Assembly: GCA_035041965.1 (NCBI GenBank)
Contig: JAPYMA010002771.1
Span: 1 to 64,000 of the forward strand
Reading direction: 5' to 3'
DNA: 64,000 nucleotides
Origin: Anisakis pegreffii
Lineage: Eukaryota > Nematoda > Chromadorea > Rhabditida > Anisakidae
Numbering within the stretch: position 1 is the stretch's first letter; each line of letters begins with the position of its first letter. The translations under genes and the position numbers were made by a program. The notes beneath the pieces were generated by a model. It saw only the letters and a list, made by a program, of their open reading frames with translations, was not told where the DNA came from and ran no database searches. Shown piece by piece: positions 1-12,439 of the stretch.

Positions 1-138
1 CCAATAAGATGGAAAGACGATATTACAAAGAAATTGGGTAACACCTGGCAAAGGAAAGCAAGATCAAGGACCGAATGGAAACGCATTGTGGCCAGCAATG
101 TTACAAACGTTTGATAGCCTGGCCAATCCAGGTAATAT
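1..138 (+). mobile_element. 3' end of an RTE-like non-LTR retrotransposon
   Basis: Reading frame 1 encodes the C-terminal tail typical of endonuclease/reverse-transcriptase ORFs of RTE-like LINEs. It shows RWKDDI, then W-x-R-x-A, then a W about ten residues later, and a stop at 109-111. The bases just after the stop (AGCCTGGCCAATCCAG) recur, inverted, near 54740 and 56255, so this is a dispersed family. The rest of the element lies upstream of the window. The family assignment rests on the tail motif only. Confidence 0.7.
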
Positions 139-306
139 AGTTTATGTGTGTCTGTTATTGTTGTTTTTATATAACATGCTGTTGACCAAATTTATTGATA
201 TAATATTCGGTGTGCTGATATAGTTTGTATGTTTCTGTTGTTGTTGTTTTTTCACAATATGCTGTTAACTAAACCTATTGATATGACATTCGGTTCACTG
301 ACATAG
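139..306. repeat. two-copy tandem repeat of about 83 bp
   Basis: Copy 1 runs from about 139 to 221 and copy 2 from 222 to about 304. They share, in order, an AGTTT start, a TGTT-rich stretch, ATGCTGTT, a TTATTGATAT-like segment and ATTCGGT. The copies are diverged. The pair directly follows the retrotransposon end and may be its 3' untranslated region or older host sequence. Confidence 0.7.
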
Positions 307-565
307 TTTTCGAAAGTGACTGATAAACTTTCGATGATGTTTTTGCTGTTAAGATGTTTTGTTGTGGCCTTTTTTAATGATGCTGTTGTTGTTTTAATGT
401 TGTTTGTGTTCTATTGTTTTAAATTTTTTTAATGTTTAAATATGTCCTATTGTCTTAAAATAAAATTTATTTTCTCGTGAAAATCTACTTTCGTAATGTT
501 CCTCACATTTAATTCAAAAATGCGTGTTGATTAATGAAAATTTTGAATCATTTAGTGGTGTAATG

Positions 566-733
566 AGGTTTTTAAAGTAGGCGATAGCGATAGCGATAGC
601 AATAGCGGTAGCGATAGCGCTCCGCTATCGATTCGGTGGGTAATAGCGATAGCGGTAGCGGACTAGCGGAAGTCTTTTCGATAGCGGAATAGCGATAGCG
701 CGCTATCGTTCTTCGATAGCGCGCCCAACACTG
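566..733. repeat. GATAGC-type hexamer repeat, possibly a hAT-like MITE
   Basis: Many GCGATA/GATAGC hexamers occur on both strands, so the block can fold on itself (GCGATAGCG against CGCTATCGC). The right edge reads GCGCCCAACACTG, whose complement begins CAGTGTTGGG, a start seen in many hAT terminal repeats. The left edge near 553 (TAGTGGTGT) is only a weak mate and no target duplication was found. A simple microsatellite is the alternative. Confidence 0.5.
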
Positions 734-846
734 ATTATTATTATCAGTGTTCAGATGAAATTTGCCTCTGGAGTCATGATTTCATTTCACTTTTCCTCTT
801 ACGGTTAAAGACTGTACAATTTTATTGCTCGTTTCTACTTTCCTAC

Positions 847-850
<4 letters not shown>

Positions 851-912
<62 letters not shown>
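851..912. repeat. (AT)n microsatellite
   Basis: An uninterrupted run of about 31 AT dinucleotides. Sequence between it and the kinesin stop at 1457 shows no supportable gene. Confidence 0.97.
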
Positions 913-914
<2 letters not shown>

Positions 915-1456
915 TGGTGTAAAAGTAGATGGTGCTATTATTTCAGTTACTAATAACGGATGGAATGTTATCATTTATTACAATTATCACTGCAAACAAC
1001 ACGTATGTTCACAATTACCCAAATTCATGTTCACAATTATTCAAATCCTTTCTCAAAACATAAATTATTTCTGCACATCCTTTCATTGAATATCAAGTTT
1101 GGATATAACAAGATAATCGGTAAACAAACAATTTAGGAATGAGATCATTCCAATTTGAATATTAACGGATCAACCGCAAAAGATGTTCATTTCTTTATAA
1201 CTGACGAACCGAACGTCGAAGTGGCAATATTTCTGGGTGCTACAATCAATTTGTATCGCAGCAGTACTGAACTGAGAAGTGAAAACGAATGAATCGAACG
1301 TAACCAAATTGAAATTCTCAGCAACACTCGAAGACAATGACGAAAGGATTCTCAAACATCCAGCTAAACAATATAAACAATGACTGTACAATGACGAAGG
1401 CAAAATCACGCAGAATGAGAACAAACAAGAAAGAGATCACTGGAGCCAAATAACGA

Positions 1457-4400
1457 TTATTGTTGATTGCATTCAGTCGGCACGTCAGGAACATCACTCA
1501 CAGAATCGTTGCCATTGATCTTGAACGAATTGCTGAATACAGATGCAGATGCTAATGCTGCTTGTTTAATCGGAGCGGACGGAGGAATGCTTGATGGGTT
1601 CGGTGCGTTACAAACTGCTGTGGGAGTATGAATGCCGACAGCAGCAACAGTATTCTCTGATAGCGTAGGTAACAGTCCCTGACCGTCTTTTTCTGTCATC
1701 GACAATGATATATCTTCTGCAAGTGATTCATTCCTTGCAGCAGTTTAGCATTTATGTTATCCTTGTTCCACGTATCGGACATATAGTATATCTAACTAGA
1801 TATCTCAACAAGTTCCAAAATATGGGAGTACATCACTTAAATCCACCAATCACAAGGAATGAATATCACTTACCTTCCACTTATACTTATATATTATATC
1901 AGACTTAAGAAGACTCTCCCCACAAATACCCAATTTAATATTTCAGTCGAGCAACTTTAATAGAGTGTATTTATGAGACATACCTGCATTGTTCGTGTTC
2001 GTCACTCTTCTCAGTTCACATTGCAGTGCACTTATCTTCTTATCTCGATTTGATAACTCTCTTTGAAACTTTTTCATACTGAAACAAATAACTGGATATT
2101 AATAATAACATGAAAAGGATTAAACATAAACGCCAAGGTCACAACTGTCCACTGGCAGACAGCTTATAGTGATTATCGTTAGGAATATGACCAATTATTG
2201 GTAGGATTCGCTCAGTGCGAAACGAACTAATCATATAATTGAAGAAGGTAATAGTTACTGGACTGTTGGCTTCAAAATCAGTTGAGTCAAAGAAAATATA
2301 TAGTCTCATAAATAGCACACACGATAATGTGAAACAAAATGTATATTTATGAGTAGACGAGTTCATCAATGGATCGCAAAACATGTGAATATGATATGGA
2401 ACGAATTAACTAACAATTGTTCAAATTGTTTCTTTTCATTACGCAAACACTCCAACTCAACTTCTCGTTCCAGAACATTACCCGATGCTTCTGATTCCTT
2501 TTTCCTTCTTCCTAATTCCTTGTGCAATTCCTCCAATAACTTCTGTCTCTAAACAGTTCATTCAAGTATCTATCTATTCATGATGTAATACATATATCTA
2601 AACGTTCTTTCATACCATCTAAATGTTCAAACGCAGCTAACTGTATGTTATCACATACTCACACTTAACTGATTCATCAACATTCAACGAATACGAATTT
2701 ACTCAAATAAATAGAAATGTCCGTTTGTGAAGACCATGTCTGTGGAACGTGCAAAAATGCATCGAAAAGGTGAGTTGATAGTTATGTTGAGTTGCAGAGA
2801 ATCGATAAACAAGGCTTAAGTGCAGAGAGAGTGGACTAACTTCGGAATCAACGAGAGCAATCTCATGGCGCAGCTGTTGTTCGTTTTCATCAGCTTCGTC
2901 ACATCGCTTTTCTAACAAGTCAATCTCATTCTTTAGCCACTCATTGCATTTTTCCAATTCAGTCTTCTTCTTCTTCAATTCATCGTATTTTCGTTTACCT
3001 TCCATCAATATCTACAACAAAATTAATAAACCACTTTATTTTTTAATCTGATAACAATGAAGTGATACTCACGTCACGAAGATGACTATTCTCGTCGTTT
3101 TCTGGACAATTACTCGATTTATCGCCATCTTCAAATTCCACCCTTCTCATCGACTGCAACCTACTTTCAAGTTCAGCCACCTTTCCACGCCATTCATTCC
3201 GTTCTTTTTCTCTTTCTGATCTTTCTCTATTTAATTCGTCTCGTAATTCATCCACTGATATTTGCTATAATCAACAACAATGTGCTCAAAGCAATTCATA
3301 TCCTCAAACACTGTCAACCAACTCACAACATACCATCATTGATCTAACATGCATTTTGAGCGCCGTTATAACTTAATATGATACCGTAACAGTTTTGTCA
3401 TCAATCAGCTCGATACCACTTACTATCATACCATAATAAAAAAGAGTACGGCAACAGCATCACGCAGATGCTCATTGAACCATTATTGATCACATTTATT
3501 TTTCATCAGATTTATAAGTACTTGTTAGGGAAAGAGGGATCGCAAAGCGGAGGAAGGAGAGAATTTGAATCAGGGAAGACTCCCCTACGGGGCCTTTGCT
3601 TTTGTGGCAGAGGAATGGAGTCCCTCCCACGTTTTCCAACCTTGCGAACATCATACTATATTAGAGGTGATGGTATTAATACTGATAAGCTCACTTACTT
3701 GACAAGTACTAAATGCAATAACAGAAGTTTCATGAAGAGAAATATCGTCTGAATATCGAATATTCATTTTTGTTTCACCATCTGTTTGTTTGCTGATTGC
3801 TGTAAGAGCCTCTTCATCGTCATCATCTGCACATTCAGTTATATTCTAAAAATGGTTCATTTAAATACAAATATGTATCACATTAATACATATTCATACA
3901 AATGATTATATTATACTTATTCACACTCAGACCATTCTTCCACCAATACTCTGAATTATTATCATTCAACAACACTCATTAGATAATACGCATACAACTG
4001 ACCTCTTTCGAACACGATTCAGTGATTCTCAATGTAATGTCTTCATTTTTTTCTTCACCTGCACACTGAACTGTCCTCGACTGTTGTAATCCGTCAGAAA
4101 GATTTGTATTTTTAGTCTGATCGTTCGCAGTATCCCAACAAGCTGGTTTATCACTTTTTCGATCATCCTCACTGCTATTATTAGACAATGAGTTATCAGT
4201 TTCACTATTAGCGAGTACTGCATCAGCCCGATTAATTTTATCAGTAGATGAATTGATTCCATTCGCAAAAAACTCTTGTGTATTTGTGCTGCAGTCTACA
4301 GCGGATCGGTTCGTATTAGGAGAGTGCAAGAGTGTTGCAGTTACAAGGCCGTCACTGCTCAACGATAACGCAGTATCCAAGTGATCAACTGTTGCCAATG

Positions 4401-7400
4401 GCTCATCACTCACTGCAACCAATGACGACAGTGGAAATTTATTGGTCATTTTGTAGTTTTCTAATGCTTTCTTGGCATTGTCGGGTAGTGCTGACGATTC
4501 ATATGTTCTTTGTATAGAATCATCGCTCTTTCTCGATACATCACCTACTTGTGATGTGTTGTACTGAGTAAGATTACTTCGTGACGCATTCTCAACCAAT
4601 TCATTACAAGTTGACACATTCATCTTGTTTACACACTCATTTTCCGCGTTATCAATCGATGAGCGAGCACTAGTACACGATGTCGTTTCTTCCTGTATTG
4701 GTGATCCGATTATATTCTGCAATTGGTTCATTCAGTGCCAATATTATTTCAGGCTTTCATTTCACCGATAATTCGTAAACTCCTCTCCTCAGTTTGCATT
4801 CCATCACGTTCAATCAACATAATCTTTAATTACTTAACGAGTTATAACAAGAGATCTATGACGAGTGTTTCGAACCAAGTCAAAGCATTCTTGCGTTATA
4901 AAATGCGCGTAAACTAAGAAGCATTATTTGTACAAAGAAAACTGCAACACTTTAAACTGAAAACCTTGTGGTAGTTGTTTAGTCGTCCGAACGTGGGTGA
5001 AAGTCTCATTCGATAAGCGGCTCGAGCACCACCGCCCCATGTCTGTCTTCTAGCTCGACGCCACTCAAATAAATAAACGTTCAAAGAACGAAGTTTTTGG
5101 TTGTTCATCTGTTACAGTTCAATTTAATTGTTTTTTGAAGCATTTACTATCAGCAATACGCCGTCAGAAGAAATTGACATTCTATAAAAGCATACGATTA
5201 TCATATATGGTAAGAGATATTCAAGAAATGAACCTTGTTTTCATCAACAACGGATAATACTCGTTGCTGCTGTTGATGCTGCCCACTAAGAATACAACCT
5301 CTCAACTGTCTCACCTCCGCATTCAACTGCTCATTTTGTGCTTCGAGATCACGCTCATGATGCTCTACTCTTTGGTTCTCCTGTAATTTGACACAAATAT
5401 ACATCCACCTGTAATCTATATGCACATGCAATGATAGTATGCCATATGATACCAAATCATTTATCTGCATAAACGGCCGGATGCTATCGTATAAACAAGA
5501 TGAAGTACATATACCAAACTCCTGTGTTTAACACCAATCAGTTTATTATGTTAATCAGCATTTATCATTTGAACAAAAAGATACGTTGATGATTAATAAC
5601 AAGCAAATGACCCTTTTATGAGAATATGCAATAAATGATAATAAACCCCAAACATAACAGTCAAAAACAACGACAAAAATAGACAGTGTAATGAACCTCG
5701 AGTTGTCGTCGAAGCTCCTCAATAGTACGAAGATATTTGGAAAGAAGAGCGTCATCTGTCATTTTATTCTTCATCGGTTTATTCTTCACGCGTTTGGCTC
5801 GAGATGCAAACTGAAATGGTATATATGTATACAGATACATAAACTAAAACAATGAATTCATAACAATCATACCAAATCCAGTCACAAACCTTAAGTGCTT
5901 GCGAAGTTTCGGTGAGTGCAACTGGTGATGCAGTACAGATGATCAACGTCTTTGAATTACCTCCCAGTGACGTCTTTAAAAGGCGAGTTAATTTCGAATC
6001 ACGGAAGCTCACGTATGAACTGAAGTGCCACTATCATTATTTGTATATTATTACTACTATCTTTATTACCACTAGTTTGGATTGTTGTTTGGACACTGAA
6101 CGGTTGATTTGCCGATCGCTCAATGCGAGCAGCAAAATGTTCGTCATTGTTGCAATTGCTTAATGGACTGATATTCGACTGTATCTGATTATGCAAATTA
6201 TTTATGGCAACGGGCATTCATCATTGCTTGGTTGTGGAATGCTTGATACGCTGCTTGCCACGGATCTACTCGGTTACATTGATACCGAATAATTACTGAT
6301 TCATTACTCACACACACTCTAGCTCAGATACAGGCTTCCTGTCCATCCACATTATCACCATATGTGACAGCTATACACTCGCAAGTACGCTAGATACGAC
6401 ATTCTACTGGTGAGGTTCTGCACTTCCAAAATTATACGGTTTACAGTGTATCTATCAGTTTTTAATTGAAACAAATATTTTTAATCAGGACGCTGGAAGT
6501 TTGCAACAATTAGATATCAAAGTAGGTTAAAAAGCAAACAAATTCGGTATTTTAAGAGGAAACCTTTTGGATGTGAGTTGTGAAATTACTCTTGATAATG
6601 TGAATAAACTGCGATTGACATTAGAACCTTCACGTATGCGAATCTCTTCATTGCCAGATTGCTCAGCATTCTCACTGCCAGCCAAGTCAACTATATTCTA
6701 AACAGTTTCATTTAAATGCAGCATCAACACAAGTTGCAATCAATTCAAATCGATGTACATTCTGTATGCCTCCTCTGAAATCATAAATAAGAACATCCGC
6801 TGGGGACTATTTCGTGAACCCATTGCAGAAAGATCCTCATCTGAACTGACTTTGATCACTAACCTCCACCAATACTTCTCCGCTCCCATTCGAGATATTA
6901 ATCTCAACTACTATCTCGATTGCTGATCCTGCACAACCATGAATCAAACCGTGAAAGACGCTCTAATGATATGAAACAGACGAATGCAACATACCAAATA
7001 AGCTATGTACGAAGCAGTGCTGTCCTTCTGCGGCTTGTCATCGTAACTCTCAATGATGAAACGAAGTATCGCATGAGAACGAGATGACAGCTCATTCATA
7101 GACGTTTCACCGACTGCACGACGTTCTGAAAACATTTCGTATATCCTCATATTAACATTTCCAATGCATTTGTCTACATTTCAACAATAAATAATCTTTT
7201 TGTCCAGTTCAATAAACAGTCATTTCACTTGTTTTTCAATTAATGAGCTTATCTCATTTACAATTGGAGCTGCTATTGGTTTGAACTCATTTGCTACCTA
7301 CTTCTGGATATCTGAAGACCAAATGATATTGCAATGATCTCATGAAATCCTACAGATTCACTCCTACATTACTAAACGAAAATATTTATTAACATGATGA

Positions 7401-8922
7401 TGCAAAGGCAAATAGTAAAGAAATTATACAGGAAAACATAGATGTGACAGACGACATTAATGATTGCTGAAGTGAGCATGAAAGAAGACTTATGTGACTG
7501 AATCAATCCATCAATGCGCATAACACAATGGATAAAAGTAAGAATATTGGCAAATAATGCTATACTAACAATGATGATGATATTACCAACTAACCAAAAG
7601 CAGCTTGAATTAATAAGTCCACTGCAGAACGATCAGTAATCACCTCCTCAACAATGCCGCTAACAACAACATTTCCCTTTATTTCAAGCAGGGCCAAATC
7701 AGTACGATCTGATAATAAATCACGAACGCGTTCATTGTAGATCTCTACGCACGACATACGCAATAAATAACGTCTTGATCCACCCTTAACGATGATAATT
7801 TTATCACGGATACGATTACAGTTAACATTTCATTAGAGTATATTATGCAAATAACTTGATGCTTTCCACAATTCACTAGCACCTCCTCTGGTAATAAAGC
7901 ATTCTTTAACAATGAAATTGTGAACTAGTACGCTTATTCATGCCTTTAAGATGTATCACTAAGTGCTGGACATATCTACAGTAAACCATTACAGTGATTT
8001 ATGTGAAAAAGAAAATGGTTAATGACACGTTTAAGAACAGGAAGACAGATTTCTTAAAATGGACAAACCGATTCAATGGTGGAAAAGATAGTATCGACAG
8101 CCATCTGCACAACACCATCGTTATATTTATCACCAAATATGGTATAAGTTTTACCAGATGCAGTTTGACCATACGCAAATATAGTAGCATTATAACCAGA
8201 CATTGCCGACTTAACTACTTCCTGAACACAACCGGTGTAGACGTCTTCAGTACGCGACATAGCATCGTAAACATGATCTGTAACAATGAGCCCAAATCAT
8301 TGAGTAAAATGGAACAAAACATAGGTGCATCACAACTAAATAAACCATCAACAAACCGAACGTGTAACTCTCTTTTCCATCTGTTCTCTGAATTGACTGC
8401 CCACATGGGGCACACCAATTTGTTTTGAACATATTTTCTCTGCAAGTAAAACATTTTTAAATCATATTCTATGGGAATATTTTTTCGGATGATACCATTT
8501 TCTTGCAAGTATTTTTTGAATACACAATCAACAAGTCTATTCCTTTGAATATATTAATCAGATTTTCGATTATATTTATATTACTACTATCACAACGACG
8601 GAGCAACATGCTGCTCTAAATTCTGTCATACGTACATGCGCATATTTTAAAATACTCGAATGCTGAAAGTTTATAATGACGTTAGAGCCACAACAGAAAT
8701 ACAACAAATGCTTGGTGATCATATCCAGCTCAAATTGAATGTGGCCAATGTGAAGCCTCCTTCAACACCAACGAACAGTGTTCCACTAGGCAATATTCGG
8801 AAACAATGTCAATGCCATAATTCAGTAGGACATTTGTAGTGAAGAAACCTTTGTATGGGCGGCCTCAACCTAACGACCACTCTGATGGCATCTTCCGTTG
8901 TTACATCACCGTCGGATGACAT
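1457..8922 (-). CDS. CENP-E-like kinesin (kinesin-7 type), 18 exons
   Basis: A plus-end-directed microtubule motor by family. Exons (minus strand, 5' to 3'): 8922-8849, 8439-8357, 8277-8069, 7784-7595, 7125-about 6995, 6928-6864, 6697-6564, 6019-5890, 5810-5697, 5380-5234, 5108-4965, 4716-4003, 3845-3699, 3264-3073, 3011-2841, 2548-2415, 2078-1984, 1716-1457; about 1,040 aa. The motor has IRVVVRLRP near residue 15, P-loop GQTASGKT at 89-96, switch I NELSSRSH, switch II DLAGSE, and RDSKLTRLL followed by LGGNSK. The segment [10 protein letters not shown]...ALKFASRAK matches CENP-E better than kinesin-1. Exons 9-10 and 14-17 are Glu/Lys/Arg-rich coiled coil; exon 12 (238 aa) is Ser/Asn/Thr-rich and looks disordered. 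Phases agree at every junction except exon 5/6, where the obvious donor gives a stop; a donor earlier in exon 5 would restore the frame. The exon 4 acceptor is a weak TTAAG. The tail is far shorter than vertebrate CENP-E. Confidence 0.88.
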
Positions 8923-8958
8923 GTTTACCACTCATTCACTGGTTACTTTCTTCAACAC
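8923..8958 (-). promoter_or_regulatory. candidate trans-splice acceptor and 5' UTR of the kinesin
   Basis: On the minus strand an AATTTGCAG acceptor ends just above 8958, leaving a 36-nt leader before the start codon at 8922. No upstream coding exon in phase was seen, so a spliced-leader addition site is the simplest reading. A non-coding cis exon is possible. Confidence 0.45.
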
Positions 8959-11900
8959 CTGCAAATTAAAAAACCAGTGAAATTTCATTGTGCTCTCTTT
9001 ACTTACAGCTTAAATGCAAAAAACAACGAATTTTTCATTCAGAAGAATCACCAAAATTTATAAATATATCTTCGACGATAAAGGCCAATTGAAGAAGTAA
9101 ACGGCGCTCTTTTTTGCAAGAGACCTTTAAATTCTTATACTGACGTACAAGAGCTCAGGTTTCATCCACATTACCTTCACTAATGTCATCCAAATTTAGC
9201 GGCAGTCACGCGTCTCAATTTATTTCAAGCCGGTTTAAGCAGAAATTTACCACTCTTTCTGTACACGAGCAATAAGTCCCTACAATGAGACGTTGCCTCA
9301 GGCTCCATCCATACAGCACCTATCGGTAAATTTCAAATTTCATATGCGCGCCATTTCTTGGGAGTGTGACGTTTCTTCGAAAAGTTGATATTCGCAGATA
9401 ATTCATTCGTTCAATTTCTACATGGACGCTATAGACTGATTGTTCCACTGTAAATATCGTGCTAAGGGAATAACTTAGCAACAAGTGATGTTGATCAAAT
9501 CGAAATATGGTGATGGATCAAATTTGGACTTAGGCGAAGGCTAATGCTCATATCAGGCTGAGTTGTCTTTTAATAAACTGGTGGTCCTATCGCACTGCAG
9601 TAAGGTTCCTATTCAGTGTGAGCCTAAGCTTGAACCAAATGTAATCTACAGCGGTGTCTTACTTTGATTACCGCCACTCCTGATATATTTTTGGCTTGAA
9701 TGAGTATCGCTTTTATTAAGCAACATCCCTGAGTAGTGCGTAGCCTACGTATTTGTGTAAGCATCAAGATATTTGATATTATAGCGCAACAGGCTTCAGT
9801 ACACCGTGAGAAACCGTCAAGTCTGCAGTTTTGGCATAAATTACGATTAGGATTTTGCTGAAGTTAAGCCTTAGGCTGCATGTGGATATCAAATGCCACC
9901 TAGTTTCTCTGTGTGTGAGAACTGGTCAGTGTGATTATACATTCATAGTGATGCCGGTACCACTTTGCGTACTTGAACGAACTGTTTTGAGAATATCGCT
10001 TTTCGAAGAATCATCAATCAGTAGTATTTCCTTACACTCAGGATCTGCACTTGAAGCAAGTTGTCGAACTGAATTTGCTCGATAGCAAAAAGTGTTAGGA
10101 TGGTTTCGGTGCAGTGCTATGCTTAACATCAAAGCCACTAAAATCCCCAACAATGTTTCGTTTTATGATTTGCCAAAATTAACAAATATTATCAAAGTAT
10201 GCGTTTTAATTATTCACAACAGTTGCATGCTTGAACAGAGGAGCGAGCGGAATATCGTTTTAAAGGAATGCGGTCTGTGCAAAAAAATAATCGCAATTGA
10301 TTTCGTGACACAATGCAAGATCGGGTGCAATAAGTCGTTATTCCAGTGATTTAAGTTGAAAAATTTCGAGGCATGTTTCAAGCTTTGGTTTGTGGGGCCA
10401 GGATGTAGTCTTTTGAATAGCAATGCGAGTAAAGTGTTTCCGAACATTCTCAATTAATTTACCACCTGGAAGAAGGAGCGGTAACCAAAGGGCGAATTGT
10501 ATTGCAATTACCATGAAACCGAACCCGAAAAGCCATGCCTCCTTCTCTGCCCCTTTCTAGCACCCGAAATGCTGCATCGCAAATAGTACTATTGTGTGGA
10601 TAGTTTCGTAGACATAAGCCTGTTGAAACGATTAGTTGAACTGTGCTAATGAACAAGAAAATAAGTAAATGAACACGACAACAAATAAAATGAACCTCGG
10701 TAACGAACTACCCACTACAACTCAGCTCTCAATAAATGAATACCTGTTTATCTATCTATCGTATCCACTCTTCATAATATGCTTAATAATGTTTTAGACG
10801 AAGTGTAATTAACTGACAAAACGAAATTTTAATAGAACAGTTCGATTTAATTCATGCGGTGCAAAAATTCAACATAAATCAAAAGCGAAATTATACATGA
10901 TGAAGATCAGTTTGCCGTGGCCTTTGTTTTGTCGTTATAAATCAGTTTATCCTTGTTGCTATTCTTCTTTCTGCTGTTAATGCTACAATTCTGATTGTTT
11001 ATCATTAATTTTCAGTGCTATTCATCTTATTAATTTCACTATCATTAAATTGTTATTGGCTTTTGATTCTGCGCATTTACGTTTCTTAGCAATAGCTCTG
11101 CATATAACGCATAAGTAAGTTTAAAATGGCACAAACTTGTGAATGTAACCAAGCAAAACACCTCTTCTCAAAATATAAAAACCGAAATACATCACATAAG
11201 TTTTTGATTTCTATCTATCAAAATGGATGAAGTCGGCACTCTCAATGGAAATTGTCTCCAACACAATATCGCTCAACACTTTCACGACTTTATTATACGG
11301 TAAGCGAATGCGTAAGCATCACTCAATTCAGAACTCTTTACACGAACGAGTGCAGTGCGAGTGGCTGCAGAACATGAAAGATGCCAACAGAAAGAGTGTC
11401 ATCAAATTATCCACGGCTATGATGATAATGCTAACGCTGTCACAATAATAAAAAAAATACTCTGCTAATAACATACAAGAAGCGAGCTGAAATTCAGAAA
11501 AAATTACAAAATGAAACAGTCAGCACAGTTACGTAACATAATAGCATGTTTAAACAATTCATCGAAAGCTGATAACTGAGGACTAAACACATCGACTGTT
11601 ATGGTACATCGATAGGAGGATAACTTATCGGGTGACGCATCTGAACCGCTTAATACATTCCATGAAAATATTGCGCATTTTATTTTGAAAGTTATTTTCT
11701 CGCATTATTTCATCTATTAACTGTAAGTTGTAATGAGAAATGCCAACTGAATGATACGCTTTATTATGCTTTCCATCGTTTACAGATGCAGCCAACGAAA
11801 AGATAACACATCACAGATGTCAACAACAAGCACAGCATAAAAAGTAGAAGCACCATCATTTCTTGAATTGCAATATCTGAAGATGCGCTCACAGCAAAAA

Positions 11901-12439
11901 ACATTATAAAACTTAATTTGATAAAACAATACGAATGAACAGCGGTTATATATGTATATGTATGTATATATGAATAACCATTAGGTTTGAAGCAATACCA
12001 CACGAGCGATGCTTAAGTGCATAAAAATGAATGTGAATTCAATTAGTGTGAATTCAATTCCATATTAATTCCTACTTGCGAATATATCAAATTCGACAAC
12101 TCCAGATAAGTGATCCAAAACTAGATAATAGCATCTGAATATTCTGAGAGTATGAGTGTCACATATGACACCAAATCATATATCTTATCAATTCAGCTCC
12201 TAACTCTTATTTAGCTTATAATTACCACTGTCATATCTTTCGACTTTTGAGAAGATCATTAAAATCTGTGGCTATCACCTAAATAGTTTTGAATTAAATA
12301 AGCGCGCAGCCACCGAACAACGCTGCTCATACCGAAATTCAGGTATGGAGAATGCACAGTGCTATTCAAATAGTGAACGAATAGAAAATAGCGAATGGAA
12401 CAGCTATCGAATTTCTTCGATCAACTTGAATTCTTTGAT
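8959..12439. other. intergenic stretch
   Basis: Apart from the GalNAc-transferase-like fragment near 10 kb, I see no conserved coding sequence, transposon ends or RNA genes here. A LINE-like tail with CAATAAATGAA followed by TATC repeats lies near 10728-10758. An ORF on the minus strand at 11764-12003 ends in a hydrophobic helix and a basic tail but has no supporting exons. Confidence 0.5.
9935..10140 (-). pseudogene. fragment resembling a GalNAc-transferase (GT-A) exon
   Basis: On the minus strand a GATTTTAG acceptor near 10140 leads into an open frame containing SVRQL, then KEILLIDDSS about 13 residues later, then DILK. Polypeptide GalNAc-transferases have RTVxSV, then EIILVDD-x-S and a following hydrophobic/charged segment at the same spacing, so this looks like their nucleotide-sugar-binding region. 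The upstream HNE motif is not intact (NHPNT instead), and I found no following exons with the DxH or later motifs. It could be a decayed copy or an isolated exon of a diverged gene. Confidence 0.33.

Noticed and set aside
11222..11289. Possible first exon starting ATGGATGAAGTCGG with a GTAAGC donor
   Set aside because: No following exon in phase or recognisable protein was found nearby.
11764..12003. Minus-strand ORF ending in a transmembrane-like segment
   Set aside because: A single hydrophobic stretch in AT-rich DNA is weak evidence, and no exon partners or family resemblance were seen.
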